Positions 1 through 5,898 of a stretch of DNA of 8,675 bases are shown in pieces. How positions within the stretch are numbered: position 1 is the stretch's first letter; each line of letters begins with the position of its first letter. The notes beneath the pieces were generated by a model. The model ran no database searches. It saw nothing but the letters and a program-made list of their open reading frames with translations, and had not been told where the DNA came from. The stretch comes from Draconibacterium sp. (lineage in GTDB: Bacteria; Bacteroidota; Bacteroidia; Bacteroidales; Prolixibacteraceae): contig JAUVDE010000124.1 of the NCBI GenBank assembly GCA_030595485.1, positions 1 through 8,675 of the forward strand, written 5' to 3'. A program made the translations under genes and the position numbers.

Positions 1-307
1 TTAGTAGCATTGAATCAAAACCCCCAAGTGGATGGTTGCTTGCAAAAATATAGTTTCCAGAGGTGGGAATGTTTTCGGCGTTGTGAACATGTTCGGTAAT
101 GTTGAAGTCTTCAACAGCCGCATACACAAATTTCACGCCCATTTCGTGTCCGTTTTTTTCTAAAAAACTATTTATCCAATCCAGATGAAGAATGCGGTGG
201 ATGTATCGATAAACAAAACCAGGGACAAGTTTTGCGATCCTTGGGCTTTTTTCTGCAAAAACCTCCCTGACATTTATAGGTTTAAAAGTATTCGTCTCTT
301 TTGTCAT
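1..307 (-). CDS. PlsC-like lysophospholipid/1-acylglycerol-3-phosphate-type acyltransferase, N-terminal part (cut by window edge)
   Basis: An uninterrupted minus-strand reading frame of 102 codons begins with ATG at 307-305 and runs off the left edge, so the C-terminal part is missing. The visible end reads SNHPLGGFDSMLL (residues 90-102), which resembles the acyltransferase block I of the PlsC/LPLAT superfamily; His92 and Asp98 would be the catalytic pair. The stretch before it, with KLVPGFVYRYIHRILH near residues 26-41, looks like the N-terminal region I recall from Bacteroidetes proteins annotated as 1-acyl-sn-glycerol-3-phosphate acyltransferases. Such enzymes transfer an acyl chain to a lysolipid at the inner membrane. 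The substrate is open: phosphatidic acid synthesis or an aminolipid O-acylation (OlsA/GlsA-like) are both possible. It is divergent from the mraZ operon and shares only its upstream region. No Shine-Dalgarno sequence is seen, which is usual for this phylum. Family call fairly firm, substrate not. Confidence 0.75.
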   Translation of the reverse strand, partial: MTKETNTFKPINVREVFAEKSPRIAKLVPGFVYRYIHRILHLDWINSFLEKNGHEMGVKFVYAAVEDFNITEHVHNAENIPTSGNYIFASNHPLGGFDSMLL

Positions 308-409
308 GCTGATATAATTACTCAGGCAATTAAGTAAAAAATGCTCAGTCTGAAAAATCATCAATCGTTTCGTTTTGAAAACATGTACGCTTGTTTTTCC
401 TTTTTTTGA

Positions 410-418
410 GTTATTAAC
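410..418. repeat. Palindromic 9-mer GTTATTAAC, copy 1
   Basis: GTTA-T-TAAC is a perfect odd-length inverted repeat, and an identical copy lies 67 bases downstream at 477-485. A similar GTTAATAC lies at 602-609. It could be a regulator half-site pair or chance in A/T-rich DNA; there is no family assignment. Confidence 0.35.
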
Positions 419-476
419 GACTATTAAGGCTTTTTGAAATATATTAAGTGTGTTGGAAATAAGGAGGTTGAGGTGT

Positions 477-485
477 GTTATTAAC
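477..485. repeat. Palindromic 9-mer GTTATTAAC, copy 2
   Basis: Identical to the copy at 410-418, in the same intergenic region and about 140 bases before the mraZ start. The identity is directly visible; any regulatory role is conjecture. Confidence 0.35.
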
Positions 486-548
486 AAGGATTGTATGGTT
501 TTCAACATTTTACTAGTGGTTTATCAACAAAAATGCACTTTTCTCATG

Positions 549-583
549 TGGAATGATATGGAAGAGAATGTCATAAAATGGAA
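549..583 (+). promoter_or_regulatory. Putative MraZ operator: TGGAA boxes with 10-bp period
   Basis: TGGAA occurs at 549-553, 559-563 and 579-583. The one empty slot in the 10-bp register, 569-573, holds the degenerate TGTCA. Each box is preceded by RT or AA bases (GTGG, ATGG, ATGT, ATGG). Known MraZ proteins of the E. coli type bind tandem TGGGN boxes separated by 5 bases, that is, with the same 10-bp period, upstream of mraZ. Position (45 bases before the mraZ start), orientation, box core TGG and period all fit autoregulation of the operon by its first gene. What is seen is the repeat; MraZ binding is inferred from the family. Confidence 0.6.
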
Positions 584-591
584 TAAAATTG

Positions 592-599
592 TACTTTTA
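592..599 (+). promoter_or_regulatory. Possible -7 element of the mraZ operon promoter
   Basis: TACTTTTA differs at one position from the Bacteroidetes -7 consensus TAnnTTTG. It lies directly downstream of the TGGAA boxes and would start transcription near 604-606, giving a leader of about 22 bases before the mraZ ATG. No good TTG is present at the expected -33 distance; that position falls between the last two operator slots. The placement makes repression by occlusion plausible, but the match is weak in an A/T-rich background. Confidence 0.3.
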
Positions 600-627
600 C
601 AGTTAATACAAAGACAATCGGCATTTT

Positions 628-1074
628 ATGGCACTTTTCGCAGGAATACATAACGCAACCATCGACGACAAAGGACGTGTAGTTCTTCCCTCGGCTTTTA
701 AAAAAGCTTTGGGTGCGATGAAGGTTGACCAAGTTATTCTGGAAAAGAACCGATTAGGAAAATGCCTCGACATTCATCCCGTGGAAACATGGGAGAAAAA
801 AGTGGAAGCTTTTCAGTCGAAATTGCGCCCAAACACAAATCCGAAACATTACGAAATGCTTAAAAAATTCTACCGAAATTTTACTCAGGTGGGTTTGGCG
901 GCAAATGGCAGGATTAATATTCCCGATGGATTTTTGGCTTATGCTGACCTGAAAGACAAAGTTACCTTCCTCGGAATGGGAGCTTCAATTAGCTTAAGTG
1001 GAGCAGCGACCTTCGACAATGAAGAGGTTTCGGATGATGATTACTTGGACATGTTAAGGGAATTTGATGAGTAG
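628..1074 (+). CDS. mraZ: MraZ, transcriptional repressor of the dcw operon
   Basis: A 148-residue protein with the two tandem SpoVT/AbrB-like (MraZ) domains of this family. The first carries the DNA-contacting signature DDKGRVVLPSAF (residues 13-24), and the second carries AANGRINIPDGF (91-102). The MraZ family forms ring-shaped oligomers on the nucleoid and binds tandem boxes upstream of its own operon. The length is typical, with a short acidic tail (residues 130-148). In the second domain the Asp usual in the DxxxR motif appears to be Ala91, while Arg95 is kept. The ATG at 628 is preferred because the domain begins at once (ALFAGIHNATID); no Shine-Dalgarno sequence precedes it, as is common in Bacteroidetes. 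It is the first gene of the operon, 8 bases before rsmH, and probably acts on the boxes at 549-583. Confidence 0.95.
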   Translation: MALFAGIHNATIDDKGRVVLPSAFKKALGAMKVDQVILEKNRLGKCLDIHPVETWEKKVEAFQSKLRPNTNPKHYEMLKKFYRNFTQVGLAANGRINIPDGFLAYADLKDKVTFLGMGASISLSGAATFDNEEVSDDDYLDMLREFDE

Positions 1075-1082
1075 GGAAGATT

Positions 1083-1985
1083 ATGACACAAGCATATCAC
1101 ATACCGGTTTTGGCAGAGGAGAGCATTTTAGGCTTAAATCTTCAGCCCAATCATGACGTAATTGATGCCACTTACGGCGGTGGTGGTCATTCGCGGCTAA
1201 TTCTCGATAACTTAGGGGCGGGCAGACTTTTTGCCTTCGACCAGGATGAAGATGCTGCCGGAAATGCCATAGAGGATGACCGGCTTTTTTTTATTCGACA
1301 TAATTTCCGTTACGCAAAAAATTTCCTTCGTCACTACAATGTAAAGCAAGTTGATGGTGTGTTTGCCGACCTCGGTGTTTCGTCGCACGATTTTGATGTT
1401 CCCGAGCGTGGTTTTTCGTTTCGCTTTGATGGGAATTTAGATATGCGCATGAATCAAGATGCCAGTATTGATGCCTCCCAAATTGTAAATGATTATTCCG
1501 AAGACAAGCTGAGAACGATGTTTCGAATGTACGGCGAAATAAAAAATGCCGGGCGTTTGGTTTCTGAAATAATCAAGTATCGGAATACCAAAGCAATAAA
1601 AACTACTACGCAGTTAAAAGAAATTGCCTCGGCATGTGCACCTAAAGCAATCGAAAATAAATATTTGGCGCAGGTTTTTCAGGCGCTTCGAATTGAGGTG
1701 AACGAAGAAATGGAAGTGCTTCGTGAGTTTTTGGAAGCCTCGCTCGATTTATTAAAACCAGGTGGAAGATTAGTGATTCTCACTTACCACAGTTTAGAAG
1801 ACCGCATTTGTAAAAACTTTATGCGTGCCGGGAATTTCGAAGGAAAAGTTGACAAAGATTTCTACGGAAATATCACTTCTCCATTCAAACTGATAAATCG
1901 AAAAGTAATTATAGCCGGGCAAGACGAGCTAAAGGCAAATACACGTTCGCGAAGTGCAAAACTTAGAATAGCTGAGAAAATATAA
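1083..1985 (+). CDS. rsmH: RsmH (MraW), 16S rRNA (cytosine1402-N4)-methyltransferase
   Basis: A 300-residue S-adenosylmethionine-dependent methyltransferase that modifies N4 of C1402 in 16S rRNA of the small subunit, near the decoding centre. Family landmarks are all visible in order: HIPVL at residues 6-10, the SAM-binding loop DATYGGGGHS (28-37), acidic FAFDQDEDA (50-58), ADLGVSSHDFD (95-105) followed by the RGFSFR segment, QALRIEVN (200-207), TYHSLEDR (234-241), and the C-terminal NTRSRSAKLR (286-295). The length is close to the usual 300-315. The start ATG lies 9 bases after the mraZ stop. Its stop overlaps the next start as TAATG, so translation of the FtsL-like gene is probably coupled to it. 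It has no direct cell wall role, but its place between mraZ and ftsL is widely conserved. Confidence 0.97.
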   Translation: MTQAYHIPVLAEESILGLNLQPNHDVIDATYGGGGHSRLILDNLGAGRLFAFDQDEDAAGNAIEDDRLFFIRHNFRYAKNFLRHYNVKQVDGVFADLGVSSHDFDVPERGFSFRFDGNLDMRMNQDASIDASQIVNDYSEDKLRTMFRMYGEIKNAGRLVSEIIKYRNTKAIKTTTQLKEIASACAPKAIENKYLAQVFQALRIEVNEEMEVLREFLEASLDLLKPGGRLVILTYHSLEDRICKNFMRAGNFEGKVDKDFYGNITSPFKLINRKVIIAGQDELKANTRSRSAKLRIAEKI

Positions 1986-2332
1986 TGGCAAAACAGACAA
2001 AAAACACAAACAAAGCGGCAGGTGTGAAATCGTTTATTGGTGGCACCATTTTAACCGACGATAGAATTACGCGTCAGTTGCCTTTTATTTTGTTTTTGGC
2101 ATTTCTCGGAATCATGCTCATAACCAACCGTAACTGGTCGGAACGTACGATTCGTGAGATTGAAGTTTTGCAGGAAGAGTTGGATGAGTTGCGTTCGGAG
2201 TCGATCACCATGTCGGCAAAATTAATGGATGCCAGTCGCCCTTCGGAAGTGGTAAAAAGAGTTGAAGAGGCTGGAATTGGTTTGCAAGAGCCAGTGCGAC
2301 CTCCACAAAAATTAATTGTAGAAGAAAAATAG
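1985..2332 (+). CDS. ftsL: FtsL-like cell division protein (short bitopic membrane protein)
   Basis: A 115-residue protein with a basic cytoplasmic N-terminus (about residues 1-30), one membrane segment (about 31-48, QLPFILFLAFLGIMLITN) and a charged heptad-like periplasmic helix (about 52-82) rich in Glu, Leu and Arg, then a Pro-containing tail. This is the architecture of FtsL, which pairs with FtsB and FtsQ and activates FtsW-FtsI at the septum. Sequence similarity to classical FtsL is low; the call rests on topology and on its position between rsmH and ftsI, where FtsL lies in most bacteria. Bacteroidetes carry a divergent FtsL-like family at this locus. The ATG at 1985 overlaps the rsmH stop by one base, and the stop lies one base before the ftsI GTG. 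The coiled coil would mediate partner binding. Confidence 0.82.
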   Translation: MAKQTKNTNKAAGVKSFIGGTILTDDRITRQLPFILFLAFLGIMLITNRNWSERTIREIEVLQEELDELRSESITMSAKLMDASRPSEVVKRVEEAGIGLQEPVRPPQKLIVEEK

Positions 2333-2333
2333 A

Positions 2334-4424
2334 GTGGGAATTCGAAAAACCATATTATCGCGTATTGTATTAGTGTACTTCGTACTTGTTGTATTCGCAG
2401 TGGTTGTGATTGCTAAGGTTTTTTCTGTTCAGCAAATTAATAACGACCGCTGGGAGAAAATTGAAGAGAACCTGAACAATAATACAGTAATTGTTCCGCC
2501 GGTGCGTGGAACTATTTGTGCCGATGATGGTAGTGTTTTAGCAACGTCAGTTCCCGGCTACAAAATCCGTATTGATTTGGTAGCGGAAGGCGTAAAACGT
2601 GTTTTCGATGAAGATTGCGATTCGCTTGCTTTTTATTTGTCGGCATTTTATAAAGATGCATCGCAAAAATCTTACGCTCGCAAATTGCGTTCGGCATACA
2701 ATCGTGGTGACCGTGGTTTGTTGTTAACGCCACAAAAAATTGATTATACTGAACTTCAGCAATTCAAAGAGTTTCCAATTCTACGTCGTGGTCGTTTTGG
2801 TGGAGGGATGATTATCGAGCAGGAGAACAAACGACTTAATCCGCTTGGGATTTTGGCAGCTCGAACCATTGGCACAATGAACAAAGCCGGTGCTTTAACT
2901 GCGGTATCGATTGGGCATAATGGAATAGAACGCGCTTACGAAATGTATTTGCGTGGCGAAGACGGTATTAGTTACAAACAAAATATTTCAGGAAGATGGA
3001 TTAACCGTTCTGAGATTGAGCCGCAAAATGGCATGGACATCATTACAACAATTGATGTTAAAATGCAGGACATTGCTGAAAGCGCTCTGTTGAGACAGGC
3101 TGAAAAATCGAATCCGGAATGGGCAACTGCAGTTTTAATGGAAGTAAGTACCGGCGAAATTAAAGCCATTGCCAATTTGGGTAAAACAAAAGACGGTTAT
3201 GGCGAAAAAGATAATTATGCTTTAGGATACCGTGGTTGTTACGAACCGGGCTCTACATTTAAGCTGGTTTCGTTAATGGTAGCCCTTGAAGACGGCGTTG
3301 TAGATACCAGCGATGTTTTCGATACCGGAAATGGTTTCTGGGCTGCCGAAAAAATATACGACGACCACGCTTGTGGGAAAGTAACTGTGAAACAGATTCT
3401 GGAGCAGTCGTCAAATATTGGTACAGCAAAAGTTATTCTCTCTAATTATAAAAACAATCCAAAAGATTATGTCGACCGTGTTTACAGTTTCGGAATTCAC
3501 AAACCACTTGGGTTGGAATTGCCGGGCGAAGGTCAGCCTTATATAAAATATCCAGGAAATTCAGATTGGTGGGGAACTACTTTGGGACGTATGTCTTTTG
3601 GATACGATTTGCGTTTAACTCCACTACAAGTTTTAAACTTTTACAATGCCGTTGCCAACGATGGTAAAATGGTAAAACCCCAATTGGTAAAAGAGATTCG
3701 CAACAATGGTGCTTTGGTAAAAAAATACCAAACAGAATACATCAACCCGATGATTGCCTCGAATGAAACGATTGGTAAAGCGCAAGCGATGTTGCATGGT
3801 GTTTGCCAGAATGGAACCGGGCGTGGTGTGCAGGGGGAACACTTTCACGTGGCTGGGAAAACCGGTACGGCTCGTGTTGCCCGCGAAGATGGGAAAGGAT
3901 ATGAACAAGGTGCTTATTATGCAACGTTTGTAGGCTACTTTCCTGCTGATAATCCAATGTATTCGTTGATTGTGACATTTAAAAAACCACGGAATTCAAT
4001 ATATGGAGCCGCGGTTGCTGGTCCTGTTTTTAAAGAGATTTCAGAAAAAGTTTATGCCGGACAGATTATGGATGTTATTGAGGATGAAAATGAAAACGAA
4101 TGTACACCGCAAATTAAATCCGGTCAGTCAAATGATATTTTGGAATTAGCAGAGGAACTACAATTGGATAATGTGCATGGTGCACCAATTTCTAAAATGG
4201 CAACGGTTTCAGTTGCTGACAGTTTGGTGGTTTTAAGTGAAAAAGAAATTACTGCAGGTACTGTTCCCGATGTTCGCGGAATGGGTGCTAGCAACGCAAT
4301 ATACCTGATGGAAAATGCAGGTTTACAAGTGAAAGTAAAAGGTGTTGGAAAAGTAAAACAGCAATCGTTAAAACCCGGTGCGAAATACCGGTCGGGGCAA
4401 ACGGTTTATCTGGCTTTGAATTAG
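2334..4424 (+). CDS. ftsI: FtsI/PBP3-type septal peptidoglycan D,D-transpeptidase with C-terminal PASTA domain
   Basis: A 696-residue class B penicillin-binding protein that cross-links septal peptidoglycan in the periplasm. In order: a short cytoplasmic tail, an N-terminal membrane anchor (about residues 9-29), the pedestal domain beginning with VRGTICADDGSVLATS (57-72), and the transpeptidase domain with catalytic Ser307 in STFK (307-310), the SSN triad (359-361) and KTGT (509-512). After an acidic linker (about 580-590), residues 643-696 form a single PASTA domain (VPDVRGM, ENAGL, PGAKYRSGQTVYLAL). Family knowledge says it works with FtsW, whose gene lies further down this operon. The start is GTG at 2334, one base after the ftsL stop; it is chosen because it keeps the short basic tail before the anchor. 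All catalytic residues are intact. A paralogous Spo/PBP2 role is unlikely given the dcw position. Confidence 0.95.
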   Translation: MGIRKTILSRIVLVYFVLVVFAVVVIAKVFSVQQINNDRWEKIEENLNNNTVIVPPVRGTICADDGSVLATSVPGYKIRIDLVAEGVKRVFDEDCDSLAFYLSAFYKDASQKSYARKLRSAYNRGDRGLLLTPQKIDYTELQQFKEFPILRRGRFGGGMIIEQENKRLNPLGILAARTIGTMNKAGALTAVSIGHNGIERAYEMYLRGEDGISYKQNISGRWINRSEIEPQNGMDIITTIDVKMQDIAESALLRQAEKSNPEWATAVLMEVSTGEIKAIANLGKTKDGYGEKDNYALGYRGCYEPGSTFKLVSLMVALEDGVVDTSDVFDTGNGFWAAEKIYDDHACGKVTVKQILEQSSNIGTAKVILSNYKNNPKDYVDRVYSFGIHKPLGLELPGEGQPYIKYPGNSDWWGTTLGRMSFGYDLRLTPLQVLNFYNAVANDGKMVKPQLVKEIRNNGALVKKYQTEYINPMIASNETIGKAQAMLHGVCQNGTGRGVQGEHFHVAGKTGTARVAREDGKGYEQGAYYATFVGYFPADNPMYSLIVTFKKPRNSIYGAAVAGPVFKEISEKVYAGQIMDVIEDENENECTPQIKSGQSNDILELAEELQLDNVHGAPISKMATVSVADSLVVLSEKEITAGTVPDVRGMGASNAIYLMENAGLQVKVKGVGKVKQQSLKPGAKYRSGQTVYLALN

Positions 4425-4430
4425 GATAGA

Positions 4431-5888
4431 ATGGAACTGAAGAATTTATTAGAAAATATTGGGATTGTTGAATTGATTGGTTCTGCCGATAAAATTATCA
4501 GTGGAATCGAATTCGATTCACGCAAAGTGGAGGCTGATTCTGTTTTTGTGGCGCAGCGTGGCGTAAATGTCGACGGTCATAAATTTATTGATAAATCCAT
4601 CGCTTTAGGAGCAACAGTTGTTGTTTGTGAAGATGTTCCTGCTGATGTTCCTGCCAATGTAACTTTTGTAAAGGTTGAAGATTCTAATCAGATTTTAGGT
4701 GAATTGGCAGCTGCATTTTATGATTTTCCATCGCGAAAAATGAAAGTGATTGGAATTACCGGAACCAATGGGAAAACCAGTATTGCGACTTTATTGCACA
4801 AACTTTTTATGCAGCAAGGTTACAATGTTGGCTTAATCTCAACCATTTCATACAAAATAAACGAGCACGAAGAAACCGCTTCGCATACCACACCAAATGC
4901 TTTGAAAATTCAGGAGCTTTTGGCTGAGATGGCGAATGAGGGTTGCGAATTCTGTTTTATGGAAGTGAGTTCTCACGCGATTCATCAAAAACGAATTGCA
5001 GGAATTGATTATGTCGGTGGCGTTTTTACAAATATTACCCACGACCATTTAGATTATCACAAGACTTTTGCTGAATACATAAAAGCCAAAAAAGGATTTT
5101 TTGATGTTTTAGGAAAAGATGCTTTTGCTATTACCAACATCGACGATAAAAATGGCTTGGTGATCTTGCAAAATACAAAAGCTCAGAAATTGACTTATTC
5201 CAATCGTGCAATGGCCGATTATCGTTGCAAAGTGATGGAAAGTCATTTCGATGGAATGCTGCTGAATATTGATGGGCGGGAAACCTGGACACGTTTTGTG
5301 GGCTTGTTTAATGCGTCGAATCTAACGGCAGTTTACGCAACGGCTATTCAGCTGGGGCAAGATAAAGACGAGGTGTTGGCAATTATCAGTAACCTTCAGC
5401 CGGTGCAAGGTCGGTTCGAAATTATTCGCAGTTTAGATGGAAAATATGCCATTGTAGATTATGCACACACACCCGATGCACTTAAAAATGTATTGCATGC
5501 AATTTCTGAAATAAGAACAAGAAACGAGCAGGTAATTACTGTTGTTGGCGCTGGTGGCGACCGCGACAGAACCAAACGCCCCGAAATGGCAAAAGAGGCT
5601 TGTTTGGCGAGCGATAAAGTAATTCTTACTTCTGATAATCCACGCACCGAAAATCCTACCGAAATTTTAAAAGATATGGAGGCTGGTGTTGAGTCTCAAT
5701 ACAAAAATAAAGCAGTGACCATTGAGAGTCGCCGCGATGCAATAAAAACCGCTGCTATGTTGGCGCAGCCCGGCGACATTATTCTGATTGCGGGAAAAGG
5801 ACACGAGAATTATCAGGAAGTAAACGGTGTGAAACACCATTTCGACGATAAGGAAGAGATTAAGAACTGTTTTGGAATTGAAGATTAA
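4431..5888 (+). CDS. murE: MurE, UDP-MurNAc-L-Ala-D-Glu:meso-diaminopimelate ligase
   Basis: A 485-residue cytoplasmic Mur ligase that uses ATP to add the third residue of the stem peptide. The N-terminal UDP-MurNAc-binding domain (about 1-100) contains FDSRKVEADSVFVAQRG. The central ATPase domain has the P-loop GTNGKT (111-116), HTTPNA (152-157), EVSSHA (178-183) and HDHLDYH (204-210); Lys220 in the AKKGFF segment is the probable carbamylated lysine. The C-terminal domain has VDYAHTPDAL (342-351), GAGGDRDRTKR (373-383) and DNPR (402-405). DNPR is the signature of meso-diaminopimelate specificity, in contrast to the lysine-adding enzymes, so the wall is predicted to be the A1-gamma type usual in Gram-negative bacteria. 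Length is normal. It lies 6 bases after ftsI and 10 before mraY; murF, which often follows murE, is absent here. Confidence 0.97.
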   Translation: MELKNLLENIGIVELIGSADKIISGIEFDSRKVEADSVFVAQRGVNVDGHKFIDKSIALGATVVVCEDVPADVPANVTFVKVEDSNQILGELAAAFYDFPSRKMKVIGITGTNGKTSIATLLHKLFMQQGYNVGLISTISYKINEHEETASHTTPNALKIQELLAEMANEGCEFCFMEVSSHAIHQKRIAGIDYVGGVFTNITHDHLDYHKTFAEYIKAKKGFFDVLGKDAFAITNIDDKNGLVILQNTKAQKLTYSNRAMADYRCKVMESHFDGMLLNIDGRETWTRFVGLFNASNLTAVYATAIQLGQDKDEVLAIISNLQPVQGRFEIIRSLDGKYAIVDYAHTPDALKNVLHAISEIRTRNEQVITVVGAGGDRDRTKRPEMAKEACLASDKVILTSDNPRTENPTEILKDMEAGVESQYKNKAVTIESRRDAIKTAAMLAQPGDIILIAGKGHENYQEVNGVKHHFDDKEEIKNCFGIED

Positions 5889-5898
5889 AAACTGAACT

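Larger units (their letters stand above)
308..627. other. Divergent intergenic region upstream of the dcw operon
   Basis: About 320 A/T-rich bases separate the minus-strand acyltransferase from mraZ. I see no credible gene, RNA gene or terminator here. The region holds a T-rich tract (391-408), two copies of the 9-bp palindrome GTTATTAAC (410-418 and 477-485), a purine-rich AAGGAGG (461-467), the 10-bp-spaced TGGAA boxes (549-583) and a promoter-like element (592-599). Both flanking genes point away from it, so it must contain promoters in both directions. I could not find a convincing Bacteroidetes-type promoter (TTG near -33 with TAnnTTTG near -7) for the acyltransferase side. Confidence 0.8.

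Noticed and set aside
391..408. T-rich tract as an intrinsic terminator
   Set aside because: No GC-rich stem precedes it on either strand, and both flanking genes diverge from it, so no transcript is expected to end here.
450..653. A 67-codon plus-strand frame starting with GTG upstream of mraZ
   Set aside because: It runs through the operator and promoter-like region, overlaps the first 26 bases of mraZ in another frame, has no recognisable domain, and its Cys/Trp-rich composition looks like translated A/T-rich non-coding DNA.
2512..2733. Minus-strand open frames inside ftsI, such as this one and 3633-3908
   Set aside because: They lie antisense to intact conserved PBP sequence, show no domain pattern and are explained by codon bias of the real gene.
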